Assembly: GCF_014836775.1 (NCBI RefSeq)
Contig: NZ_JACSQD010000005.1
Location: forward strand, 83,414 to 147,413
Direction: 5' to 3'
DNA: 64,000 bases
Source of the DNA: Arthrobacter gallicola
GTDB taxonomy: Bacteria > Actinomycetota > Actinomycetes > Actinomycetales > Micrococcaceae
Shown here: positions 54,484 to 62,512 of the stretch, piece after piece
Layout of the letters: each line of letters begins with the position of its first letter
How positions within the stretch are numbered: position 1 is the stretch's first letter
Notes under the pieces: model-generated
Seen by the model: the letters and a program-made list of their open reading frames with translations, nothing else
Database searches by the model: none
Told to the model about the DNA's origin: nothing
Translations under genes and position numbers: made by a program

Positions 54484-55272
54484 ATGTCTATTCTGCCTAC
54501 GCTGCCGGATGAACCACCCCTGCGCCGGCCAGTGCCGCGCCAGCCAGTGCCGCGCCAGCCGACCCTGCGCCAGCTTGGTGGCCATCCGAAGTGCCCGCGC
54601 CCGGTACGGCTGCATTCCCTGCGGCGTACGGCCATTCCGGCGCGGCGATCTGCCCGGATGGCGGCGTGGTTAGCGGCGCTGCTGGCGGCACTGCTGGCTG
54701 GGTTGCTCGCGGTGCTGTTCATTTCTGCCGCTGCTGCAGATACGCCCGCAGCCGGAGCCGCCCGGCCCGCCGCCCAGCCGGGTCCGGCCGGCTTATGGGA
54801 CTGGCCGCTGACACCGGAGCCCGGGGTGATCCGTCCGTTTGATAAACCCGGGCAGCGCTGGCTGGCCGGGCATCGCGGAGTTGATCTCGCCGCTTCCTCC
54901 GGCGACGCCGTTCGCAGTCCGGCCGACGGGATTGTCCGCTTCGCCGGGCATGTCGTGGACCGGCCCGTGCTCACCATCGACCACGGTGACGGCACACTGA
55001 GCAGTTTCGAACCCGTCACGGCGACGGTGGCCGTGGGCGAAACGGTTACCGCCGGCCAGACCGTGGGACTGCTGACCCCGGGCGGCGGCCTAACGACCGC
55101 CGACCCACACGATCGCAGTGCACCTGAACGCAGTCAGCCGCACTGCCCCAACACGTGTCTGCACTGGGGTGTGCGGCTTGACGGGGAGTACGTTGACCCG
55201 CTGCGTTACCTTCTGGACCGCCGGCCGAGCGTTTTGCTTCCACTGGCCGGCGGGATGGATGGGGGTGGATGA
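54484..55272 (+). CDS. M23-family (LytM) peptidase, membrane-anchored or secreted
   Basis: 262 residues from ATG 54484. An Arg/Pro-rich N-terminus includes PVPRQ repeated in tandem (15-bp DNA repeats), then a strongly hydrophobic helix AAWLAALLAALLAGLLAVLF at about 60-80 (ATG 54658 could be an alternative start). The LytM domain follows: HRGVDLAASSGDAV with His and Asp zinc ligands, DGIVRFAGHVVDRPVLTIDHG (in parts), and the third ligand in TCLHWGVRLDGEYVDPLRYL. These peptidases trim peptidoglycan or act as cofactors for cell division. It lies divergent from rpsB and converges with an acyl-CoA dehydrogenase gene. Confidence 0.88.
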   Translation: MSILPTLPDEPPLRRPVPRQPVPRQPTLRQLGGHPKCPRPVRLHSLRRTAIPARRSARMAAWLAALLAALLAGLLAVLFISAAAADTPAAGAARPAAQPGPAGLWDWPLTPEPGVIRPFDKPGQRWLAGHRGVDLAASSGDAVRSPADGIVRFAGHVVDRPVLTIDHGDGTLSSFEPVTATVAVGETVTAGQTVGLLTPGGGLTTADPHDRSAPERSQPHCPNTCLHWGVRLDGEYVDPLRYLLDRRPSVLLPLAGGMDGGG

Positions 55273-55317
55273 TCCGCCCGTCCGGCGGATCAGGTGCCTG
55301 ACCCGCCGGGCGGAATC
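55271..55317. terminator. Bidirectional terminator
   Basis: An imperfect stem (55271-55293 with 55298-55317, loop GTGC, small bulges) starts at the peptidase stop codon and ends near the stop of the convergent acyl-CoA dehydrogenase gene. It probably terminates both. Confidence 0.65.
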
Positions 55318-55322
55318 TCCGG

Positions 55323-56507
55323 CTAGACGAATGCTGCGATTCCGGTGATGGCCCGGCCCGTCACCAGGGTGTTGATTTCATAGGTTCCCTCATAGGAGTA
55401 GATCGCTTCGGCGTCGGCGAAGATCTTGGCCATTCCGTAGTCGGTGACGATTCCGTTGCCGCCGAGGATACTGCGGCCCAGGGCAACCGATTCCCGCATG
55501 CGGGCTGTGGTGAAGGCCTTGGCCAGCGCCGACTGCTCGTCCTTGGCGCGGCCTTCATCCTCGAGCTGAGCCAGGCGGACCATCATCCCCATCGAGCTGA
55601 CGGTGTTGCCGAGGATCTGCACCAGCTGCTCCTGCACCAGCTGGAAGGAGGCCAGCGGCTTGCCGAACTGTTCACGTTCCACTGCGTAGCGCCGGGCGAC
55701 GTCGAATGCAGCCATCTGCTGCCCCACGGCCTGCCAGGCGACAGCCAGGCGGGTGACCTTCAGGACCTTGTTGGTATCGCGGAAGCTGTTGGCACCCTTG
55801 AGGTGGAAGTCATCGCTCACGACGACGTTTTCCAGCACAATGTCTGCGTTCTGCACGGTGCGGAGCGCGATCTTGTTCTCGATCTTCGTGGCTGAATAGC
55901 CTTCGGTCCGGGTATCCACCAGGAATCCCTTGACCTGGTTGTCCGCTTCGTCGCGGGCGTAGATGACCACCCAGTCGGAGAACGTTGCGTTCCCGATCCA
56001 CCGTTTGGCGCCGTTGAGGATCCAGTTCCCGCCCTCGCGCCGTGCAGTGGTCCGGGTTCCGCCGGCCACATCCGATCCACCCAGGGGTTCGGTGAGCCCG
56101 AAAGCGCCGATCTTCTTCAGCGAGTAAATGTCAGGGAGCCAGGCTTCTTTTTGCTCGTCGGAGGCCAGAGCTTCAATGGACCCGGTGAACAGCCCGTCGT
56201 GCACTCCCATAAAGGTGGCAAAGGAGGTGTCCGCGCGGGTGAACTCAGCGTGGCAGAGCCCGGCAAACAGGTTGGAATATCCCTGCCGGTAGACCGGGGA
56301 GACGACGTCGAGTTCAGCCAGCTTGGGAATCATATGCATCGGGAACTCCCCGGCATTCCACCAGTCGCTGGCGTGCGGCTTCACTTCGGTGGTGAGCCAT
56401 GCACGGACCTCATGCAGGCGGTCCCGCTCCTTATCGCTGAGCAGGTCCTCGAATGCGTAGAAGTCGCCGTCCGCGTACGGAAGATTATCGACGTCGATAG
56501 TTCCCAT
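55323..56507 (-). CDS. Acyl-CoA dehydrogenase (glutaryl-CoA dehydrogenase-like subgroup)
   Basis: 394 residues. Marks: FGLTEPLGGSDVAGGTRTTAR near residue 137 (in parts), RWIGNATFSDWVVIYARDE, AVEREQFGKPLASFQLVQE and the C-terminal catalytic IYSYEGTYEINTLVTGRAITG (in parts; Glu of YEGT). The N-terminal pattern DGDFYAFEDLLSDKERDRL is that of glutaryl-CoA dehydrogenase relatives. The real substrate is not clear. It is alone on the minus strand, far from the branched-chain cluster. Confidence 0.88.
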   Translation of the reverse strand: MGTIDVDNLPYADGDFYAFEDLLSDKERDRLHEVRAWLTTEVKPHASDWWNAGEFPMHMIPKLAELDVVSPVYRQGYSNLFAGLCHAEFTRADTSFATFMGVHDGLFTGSIEALASDEQKEAWLPDIYSLKKIGAFGLTEPLGGSDVAGGTRTTARREGGNWILNGAKRWIGNATFSDWVVIYARDEADNQVKGFLVDTRTEGYSATKIENKIALRTVQNADIVLENVVVSDDFHLKGANSFRDTNKVLKVTRLAVAWQAVGQQMAAFDVARRYAVEREQFGKPLASFQLVQEQLVQILGNTVSSMGMMVRLAQLEDEGRAKDEQSALAKAFTTARMRESVALGRSILGGNGIVTDYGMAKIFADAEAIYSYEGTYEINTLVTGRAITGIAAFV

Positions 56508-56710
56508 GAGATGTCCTTCGCTGATCCTGGGGTCATCCGGACAGTCAGGCCGGCTGCCCTTATGTTACCCACGAGTAACATTGAAGCACAATCCCCAGCT
56601 TTCCGGGTTCTGTACCCCCGGGATGCCCCGAAAGACCTCTGTTCAACCTGCTCAGAGCGTGGCGAGGGGGTGCGATCCGGGCGGCGCCGCCGGCCACCGT
56701 GCCCGCAGAA

Positions 56711-56765
56711 AAGCAAAAGAAAACCGGGGACCCCCGGAGGTTCGAAAACCTCCGGGAATCCCCGG
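56711..56765 (-). terminator. Terminator after the tRNA gene
   Basis: Outer stem 56724-56730 with 56759-56765 and inner stem CCCGGAGGTT (56733-56742) with its complement (56747-56756), loop CGAA. On the minus strand it is followed by a T-rich run (TTTTCTTTTGCTTTT). It lies directly after the tRNA 3' end. Confidence 0.85.
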
Positions 56766-56773
56766 TAACACGG

Positions 56774-56847
56774 TAGGGCTGGTGGGGCTTGAACCCACGA
56801 CCCACGGATTATGAGTCCGCTGCTCTGACCGGCTGAGCTACAGCCCC
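56774..56847 (-). tRNA. tRNA with CAT anticodon (elongator Met or lysidine-type Ile)
   Basis: Cloverleaf on the minus strand: acceptor GGGGCTG with CAGCCCT, T8 A9, D-stem GCTC/GAGC, anticodon stem GCGGA/TCCGT with loop CTCATAA (anticodon CAT), T-arm GTGGG-TTCAAGC-CCCAC. It lacks the three G-C pairs of initiator tRNA in the anticodon stem, so it is elongator Met or the Ile tRNA read after lysidine modification; sequence alone does not decide here. The 1-72 pair is G-U and the CCA end is not encoded (ACCG follows). Confidence 0.88.
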
Positions 56848-57000
56848 GCGTGAACCCGCCGAATCCGGCAGGCAGTATAGACATCCTAATGTGCAGCGGG
56901 CCCGTCAACCGAATTCCCCCGGACGCGCCCGTGGCACACTGGGCCTGAGATCCCTCCAGCTGGCTGCGTCCGCCATGCGCAGGCAGGTTCCCGCGTTTGC

Positions 57001-57177
57001 CTCCGTTTTGGGAAAATCCCGCCGTTTGGTGGCCTCGTTCCCTCCGTTGTGGGGAATCCCAGCCGTTTGGTGGCACCGTTTGCCTCCGTTCTGGGAACAC
57101 GCCGCCGTTTTGGGAAATCCCTCCGCTGCGCCGCGGGAGGGAATTCCCAAACTGGTCGATTTGTCCCAAAACGGAGC
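57001..57177. repeat. Repeat element with inverted ends, related to the left-end array
   Basis: CTCCG-(T)TTTGGGA-type units begin at 57001, 57042, 57084 and 57121 (about 41-bp period). The block starts with CTCCGTTTTGGGA (57001-57013) and ends with its exact inverse TCCCAAAACGGAG (57164-57176). The last 24 bases (57154-57177) are identical to 51-74 and 400-423 at the left end of the window. No gene is supported from 56886 to 57186. Confidence 0.8.
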
Positions 57178-57186
57178 GTGGCCAGC

Positions 57187-58383
57187 CTAGGGAATGGCAG
57201 CCACGCTGTCCGCACCGCGGTAGAGGTCCTCGAAGGTGGACAGGGTCCCTTCCAGACTGTGCTTGTCCACCATTGCCCGGCTGTGCTGGCCCATGGCAGC
57301 GCGCTCATCGGCCGGCAGCGTCAGGATCTCGGTGATCCGGTTGGCCAGCTCGGCGCTGTCGCCGGGCTGGAAAAGGTAGCCGTTGCGGCCGTGGTCCACC
57401 AGGTGAGGCAGGGCCATGGCATCAGCGAGGAGCACCGGCGTCGATGCTGACATGGCTTCGAGGGTAACGAGGGACTGCAGTTCAGCGGTGCCCGGCATGC
57501 AGAACAAATCTGCGCGCAGGTAGGCCCGGCGAAGTTCAGCGTCATCCACCAGCCCGCGGAACACCACCCGGTCCTGCAGGCCAAGCCGTACAGCCTGGGC
57601 GATGAGAGCTGATTTCACCTCTCCCCCGCCAACAATTTCGACGTGCACGTTGAGTTCCTGCGGAGTTTTCGCCACGGCGTCGATGATGACATCGACGTGC
57701 TTTTCCTCGGCCAGGCGGCCAACGAACAGCACGGTGGGATGATCGGCGCGCTCGATCTGTTCACCGGGCTGCGTTTCGTAGGCCGAGGCATCGATGCCGT
57801 TGGACAGCGGCAGGACATCCGGCAGGGACGCATACTCGGTCATGGCCTTGGCGGCCAGCGGGGTCGGGGTGGTGACAACCGCGGCCTTGCCCATGACCCG
57901 GCCCATGTCCCGCCAGGAGTTGCGGGCGACGATCCGCTTGAACCACTTGGGGAACGGCAGGAACGGATCCAGGTTCTCGGGCATGAAGTGGTTCGTTGCA
58001 ATAACACGGATACCGCGCTTGCGTGCCTCGTAGAGGGTGTACTCCCCCACCATGTAGTGGCACTGGATGTGCACAACGTCCGGCTTCACCCGGTCAAGCA
58101 GCATCGAAATGTGCTTCCGGATCTCCCACGGCAGGCAGATCCGCCAGTATTCATGGGTGGGCACTCCGTGGGAACGGAGCCGGTGCACGGTCCAGGGACC
58201 ATCCGTTTCGGAATGGGCCGGTCCGTGGCCGGGGCTGGGGGCCAGCACATGGACGCTGTGCCCCCGATTGTGCATGCCCTGTGCCAGGCGGAAACCAAAT
58301 TGGGCTGCCCCGTTCAGGTGGGGCGGGTAAGTGTCGCAGGCGATCAGGATGGTCAGCGGTTTATCTGCCGGTTCCTCGGTCAC
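57187..58383 (-). CDS. Glycosyltransferase family 4 (lipid-linked or envelope glycosylation)
   Basis: 398 residues from GTG 58383 (GAGGA upstream). GT-B retaining enzyme: N-terminal domain ILIACDTYPPHLNGAAQFGFRLAQ (in parts: ILIACDTYPPHLNGAAQ), and C-terminal nucleotide-sugar domain VLFVGRLAEEKHVDVIIDAV and PGTAELQSLVTLEAMSASTPVL carrying the E-x7-E motif. The PHLNG start resembles glycolipid mannosyl/glucosyltransferases. A lipid acceptor such as diacylglycerol is plausible but not shown. The stop is next to a repeat element; a permease gene lies 44 bases upstream. Confidence 0.87.
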   Translation of the reverse strand: MTEEPADKPLTILIACDTYPPHLNGAAQFGFRLAQGMHNRGHSVHVLAPSPGHGPAHSETDGPWTVHRLRSHGVPTHEYWRICLPWEIRKHISMLLDRVKPDVVHIQCHYMVGEYTLYEARKRGIRVIATNHFMPENLDPFLPFPKWFKRIVARNSWRDMGRVMGKAAVVTTPTPLAAKAMTEYASLPDVLPLSNGIDASAYETQPGEQIERADHPTVLFVGRLAEEKHVDVIIDAVAKTPQELNVHVEIVGGGEVKSALIAQAVRLGLQDRVVFRGLVDDAELRRAYLRADLFCMPGTAELQSLVTLEAMSASTPVLLADAMALPHLVDHGRNGYLFQPGDSAELANRITEILTLPADERAAMGQHSRAMVDKHSLEGTLSTFEDLYRGADSVAAIP

Positions 58384-58427
58384 GGGGAAGTCCTCTTTTG
58401 GAGTTTCGGTGGTCAGGTCGGTGCGTG

Positions 58428-59354
58428 TCAGGGCTTGCGGGCAGCCTTCGCCGCCGCCGGCTTCTGCCGCCGCTTCTGGCTGTCCCGGCGCTTGATGACG
58501 TCCGGGTGATATCTGGACAGAGCGACCACCCCAACAATAGCAATCAGGGCACAGACTCCCATCGCAACACCCAGGACGGCGGGGACATCGGGGCGAAGTT
58601 CATTCAGCACACCAATTCCGATGGCGATCCCAACCATGGGATCAATGACCGTCAGCCCGGCAATAACCAGGTCCGGCGGGCCGCTGGAATAGGCGCTCTG
58701 CACAAACCAGGCCCCCAGTCCCCCCGCCACCGCGATGCCGACCAGGGTATACCAGGGCACGTTCAGCAGGAACCGCCCGTTGGGGTCCAGCAGGTCCGCA
58801 GCGATGGTCTTGGTCAGCACCGCAACAAAACCGAACAGGATGCCTGCACCAAGAATGTGGGCGATTGCTCCCAGCCGCTTTCCGAAAAGCAGGTTGAGCA
58901 GACCGAAAAATGCGACGACGACGGCGAGGATGAGCACGATGGTGATCTCTTGGCGGGGCTCGACTGTCTGCTCTGTCCGGGTGGCACCGACGGCCAGCAG
59001 CACGAAAAGCATGCTGCCTGCCACGCAGGCCACAATCGAGACCACGGTGATCCGGTTCAGCCGCAGGCCCTGGTCGCGGGAGTTCACGATGGTGGTGATC
59101 ACCAAGGCCAGCGAGCCAATCGGCTGGACGACGGTGAGGGGCGCCATGGCAAGCGCCACCACGTTCAGCGCGGTACCGGTTGCCAGCAGCAGCAGGCCAA
59201 AAAGCCAGCGGGGATTGCGCAGCAGGCGCATGATCCCGGAGGAGTTCAGATCCAGTCCGCCGGTGTCGGCGCTGACGGCGCTGCCCTGGCGCTGGGCCCC
59301 GAAAGCCAGAAAAACGGCGCTGGCCAGCGCGCAGGCAATCGCAATTGCAGTCAT
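58428..59354 (-). CDS. DMT-superfamily permease (EamA/NIPA-like)
   Basis: 308 residues with about nine to ten hydrophobic helices. It starts MTAIAIACALASAVFLAFGAQRQG and has the NIPA/EamA-type central PLTVVQPIGSLALVITTIVNS (in parts) and DLVIAGLTVIDPMVGIAIGI. The basic C-terminal tail is KRRDSQKRRQKPAAAKAARK. Substrates of this group include Mg2+ and metabolites; unknown here. It is upstream of the glycosyltransferase and 39 bases after the CDP-alcohol transferase gene. Confidence 0.82.
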   Translation of the reverse strand: MTAIAIACALASAVFLAFGAQRQGSAVSADTGGLDLNSSGIMRLLRNPRWLFGLLLLATGTALNVVALAMAPLTVVQPIGSLALVITTIVNSRDQGLRLNRITVVSIVACVAGSMLFVLLAVGATRTEQTVEPRQEITIVLILAVVVAFFGLLNLLFGKRLGAIAHILGAGILFGFVAVLTKTIAADLLDPNGRFLLNVPWYTLVGIAVAGGLGAWFVQSAYSSGPPDLVIAGLTVIDPMVGIAIGIGVLNELRPDVPAVLGVAMGVCALIAIVGVVALSRYHPDVIKRRDSQKRRQKPAAAKAARKP

Positions 59355-59393
59355 GGCTGCAAACGTTTCGGGAGGGCAGCGTCCCGGCAGGCG

Positions 59394-60026
59394 TCAGGAA
59401 CCATGGGGTGATCCCTCCGGAACGGCGGCCTGCCGCCGGTATTTCCGCCAGGACTGCACCATGTATCCGCCGAAGGCCAGCAGATGGCCGATGCAGCCGA
59501 GCAGCAGCACGGTATTTCCGGCGGCACCGAGCCACGCGTAGTCAAAACCCGGGACCCGCTGCAGCAGGAGCATGGGAGCCCCCAGCAGCAACAGCGCGGT
59601 ACGGATCTTGCCGATGTTGCTCACCGGCAGGTTGGGGCTGCCCCTGAAGAGGATCAGCGAATTGGCCAGGAGGATCAGGTCCGGGATCACGATCGCCCAC
59701 ACGAGCCATGAGGGAGCGATCCCGTCCACCACGAAAACCACGGCCACAATGATCAGGGCCAGACGGTCCGCTGCAGGATCAAGCCATTTTCCCGTGCTGG
59801 AAACCTGATCCAGGCGCCGGGCCAGGTAACCGTCCACCCAGTCCGTGCAGCCTATGATCACCAGGGTCACGAAGGCCGGACCGTAACTGTCCCGGGCTAT
59901 GAACCAGGCAAAGAGCGGCACGCCAAGGAAACGCAGGATCGTGATCAGGTTGGGAATGGTCCAGAAGGTATCCAGGACGCGTTCCCCCCGGCCCGGACGA
60001 GAACCGGCGCCGATGAGTCTGATCAC
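59394..60026 (-). CDS. CDP-alcohol phosphatidyltransferase
   Basis: 210 residues, about six membrane helices. The signature D-G-x2-A-R-x8-G-x3-D-x3-D is seen as DGYLARRLDQVSSTGKWLDPAADRL (in parts: DGYLARRLDQ, GKWLDPAADRL), which binds CDP-diacylglycerol and two metals. Likely products are phosphatidylglycerol phosphate, cardiolipin or phosphatidylinositol-phosphate; the motif alone does not decide. The start is GTG. It ends 33 bases after the neighbouring stress-type membrane gene. Confidence 0.88.
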   Translation of the reverse strand: MIRLIGAGSRPGRGERVLDTFWTIPNLITILRFLGVPLFAWFIARDSYGPAFVTLVIIGCTDWVDGYLARRLDQVSSTGKWLDPAADRLALIIVAVVFVVDGIAPSWLVWAIVIPDLILLANSLILFRGSPNLPVSNIGKIRTALLLLGAPMLLLQRVPGFDYAWLGAAGNTVLLLGCIGHLLAFGGYMVQSWRKYRRQAAVPEGSPHGS

Positions 60027-60059
60027 TATCCGGCTCCCTTTGCCTTTCTGTCCACGCCG

Positions 60060-60896
60060 CTATTTGCGCAAAAGCCTGCGCAGAAGAATGCCCATTGCCA
60101 GGAGAGAGGCACCCAGCACCGCGAGCGGCTGTTTCCGTTCCCGGAGCATCGCACCGACTTCGTCGGCGGTGCCGCCGGACCCGCTGCCGCTGCCGGAGTC
60201 TGCACTGCCGGAACGGCGGGCAGCGGCGCGGCGTGCCTTAAGCTCAGCCATCTGCTTCTTGACATCGGCCTTTTCGCCGAGCCCGTCGCGGACCGCAGCC
60301 ATGTGTTCGCGGCGCTGACGGAGCCGGATCCGCAGTTCCTCGGGGGTCGGCTTGCGGACGGCATCCTCAGGCTTCTCCTGCTGGCCCTTGCCTTCGTCCT
60401 TGGTCTTGGGCTGCTTCGGCTTGTCCAGGGTGGCCGGGTCGAAGCTGCGGCCTTCCTTGAGGACTCCGAGGTCATACCGGACTCCGCGCAGGGCATCCTC
60501 CGGCAGGAGAGGCATGGTCTTTTTGAAACGGGAGATGCCGATCAGCGCCGCGATCCCGGCGATCACCAGGAACAACGCGGCGATGAGCAGCGCCGCCAGC
60601 CAGGCCGGCATCACTGTCGCCAGTCCAAGAATTGCGGCCGCGATCAGAGCAACACCCAGGGCAGCGAGGAAGAGGAGCGCGGCCACCAGCAGGCCGGCGG
60701 CTATGCCGGCCTTGATGCCCTTCTGCTTCATCTCTGCCAGTGCCAGGGACAATTCGTCGCTGATCTGCCTGGGCAGCAGGCGCGCCATGACCTTGGACAA
60801 TCCAACGATGGAGGAGCTCCCGTTGGCCCGTTGGGTCCTGGTGCTTGCGGAGCTGTTCATCGACCCTGCTTCCGTCTGCTGGTTAGTCGTTGCCAT
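60060..60896 (-). CDS. Holin-X (PF07332-type) / DUF3618 membrane protein
   Basis: 278 residues. Two adjacent hydrophobic helices (IAAGLLVAALLFLAALGVAL, WLAALLIAALFLVIAGIAAL) follow the amphipathic LPRQISDELSLALAEMKQKG, the layout of the actinobacterial Holin-X family. The C-terminal part, PTPEELRIRLRQRREHMAAV and GLGEKADVKKQ, resembles DUF3618, and one terminal helix ends in LLRRLLRK. Despite the name it is chromosomal and not linked to phage genes here; a role in envelope stress is possible. Confidence 0.8.
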   Translation of the reverse strand: MATTNQQTEAGSMNSSASTRTQRANGSSSIVGLSKVMARLLPRQISDELSLALAEMKQKGIKAGIAAGLLVAALLFLAALGVALIAAAILGLATVMPAWLAALLIAALFLVIAGIAALIGISRFKKTMPLLPEDALRGVRYDLGVLKEGRSFDPATLDKPKQPKTKDEGKGQQEKPEDAVRKPTPEELRIRLRQRREHMAAVRDGLGEKADVKKQMAELKARRAAARRSGSADSGSGSGSGGTADEVGAMLRERKQPLAVLGASLLAMGILLRRLLRK

Positions 60897-60960
60897 TACC
60901 CAAAATTACCATTCTCCTCAGAATTCACGGCTTAGACCTTTTCACCGTCTGTCCCAGCAG

Positions 60961-62394
60961 TCACAAATTGTCCCGGTCGGCTTCCAACTCGCGGCCGGAG
61001 AGCTCGGGCAGCTTGGTCTTGACGAACCAGAACGAGACTACGGCGAAGATCGTGAAGATCGCGTACATGATCCACAGTCCGAAGTTCTCGCTGACCCAGG
61101 GGAACGACAGCGTCACGATGAAATTGAACACCCAGTTCACCATGGTGCTCAGCCCCAGTGCCAGTGACCGGATTTTATTCGGGAAAATCTCTCCCAGGGT
61201 CACCCACATGACCGGGCCCCAGGTGGCGGCAAAGAAGACCACAAACAGGTTCGCACCAATCAGCGCGATCGCTCCCCACGGCTGGGGCAGCAGGATTTCG
61301 CCGCTGCTGTCATCGGCTTGGAAGAAGGAGACGGTTGCGGCCAGCAGGCCGATGAACATACCGACCGAGCCGATCATGAGCAGCTTCCGCCGGCCGACCC
61401 GGTCCACGAACGCAATGGCGACAATCGTCATCAGCACGTTGACCACCGAGGTGATGACCGACGTCGTAAAGGAATCGGATTCGCTGAAGCCGACAGACTG
61501 CCACAGGGTGGTCGAGTAGTAGAAGATCGCGTTGATACCGACCAGCTGCTGCAGCGCCGCGATGGCCATGCCCACCCAGAGGATAGGTTTCAAGCCGAGC
61601 ATGCTGCCGCGCAGGTCCGCGTAGGTTGCCCGTTCTTCATGCTCGAAGCTGTCCCGGATCTCGGTGATCTTGCGGTCCGTATTTTCGACGCCGGTGATGT
61701 CCCGGAGCACGCGGGCAGCTTCTTCATCGCGGTTCTTACGCACCAGGTACTGCGGGGACTCTGGAATCGTCAGTGCGAGAATGCCGTAGACGATGGCCGG
61801 GAAAACACCGACCAGCAGCATCCAGCGCCAGGCAGCCATCCCCCACCAGAGTTCGTTGAACGCACTTCCGGCAGTGTTAGCCAGGAACGCGTCGGAGAGC
61901 AGTGCCGCAAAAATACCCAGCGTGATGGCCAGCTGCTGAATGGACCCCAGCGCACCGCGCCATTTGGCGGGCGCCACTTCGGCAATGTAGCCCGGGGCAA
62001 TCACGGAGGCGGTACCGATGGCCAGGCCGCCGATAAGACGCCAGAACATCAGGTCCCAGACGCTGAACGCCCAGGCCGAGCCCACCGAGTTCAGCGCGAA
62101 GAGGATGGCGGCGGTTACCATAACGCTTTTCCGACCGAGCCGGTCCGCCAGCTGTCCGGCGAACCAGGCGCCAATGGCACACCCGAGCAGGGTAATGGCT
62201 ACGGTAAAGCCCAAAACACCTGCGCTGAGATCGAATTCGCCGCCAATGGCATCAACGGCACCATTGATGACCGCGGTATCAAAACCGAACAGCAGGCCGC
62301 CCACGGCGGCGGCAATAGTTACGCCTATGACTTTGGCGGGGTGCGAGATATGTCCCGCACCCTCCTGGCTAGGCCCTGTCTGACTGGCACCCAT
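60961..62394 (-). CDS. Sugar porter (MFS, 12-helix)
   Basis: 477 residues from ATG 62394, with GAGGAA upstream; ATG 62412 would add six residues. It has the sugar porter marks GFDTAVINGAVDAI in helix 1, ADRLGRKSVM in the 2-3 loop, PESPQYLVRKNRDEEAARVL after helix 6, QQLVGINAIFYYSTTLW in helix 7, and FVDRVGRRKLL in the 8-9 loop. A hexose or pentose is likely; the sugar is not determined by these motifs. It lies between malic enzyme and a Holin-X gene. Confidence 0.92.
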   Translation of the reverse strand: MGASQTGPSQEGAGHISHPAKVIGVTIAAAVGGLLFGFDTAVINGAVDAIGGEFDLSAGVLGFTVAITLLGCAIGAWFAGQLADRLGRKSVMVTAAILFALNSVGSAWAFSVWDLMFWRLIGGLAIGTASVIAPGYIAEVAPAKWRGALGSIQQLAITLGIFAALLSDAFLANTAGSAFNELWWGMAAWRWMLLVGVFPAIVYGILALTIPESPQYLVRKNRDEEAARVLRDITGVENTDRKITEIRDSFEHEERATYADLRGSMLGLKPILWVGMAIAALQQLVGINAIFYYSTTLWQSVGFSESDSFTTSVITSVVNVLMTIVAIAFVDRVGRRKLLMIGSVGMFIGLLAATVSFFQADDSSGEILLPQPWGAIALIGANLFVVFFAATWGPVMWVTLGEIFPNKIRSLALGLSTMVNWVFNFIVTLSFPWVSENFGLWIMYAIFTIFAVVSFWFVKTKLPELSGRELEADRDNL

Positions 62395-62512
62395 CGGTTC
62401 CTCGGCTTTCATCGTGCTGGGAATAACCAATAAAGCCTACTTCAACAGTAAGCATGCTTTGTGGTGCTGGGAACGGCGGGCTCTCGAATCGGGTACCGGC
62501 GGCAGGCTCCCC

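Noticed and set aside
56886..57450. Open frames across the right repeat element, including extension into the glycosyltransferase
   Set aside because: They follow the repeat units and run antisense to the glycosyltransferase.
60060..60896. Prophage holin gene
   Set aside because: The Holin-X family name is historic; there are no phage genes nearby and the C-terminal DUF3618-like part points to a chromosomal membrane protein.
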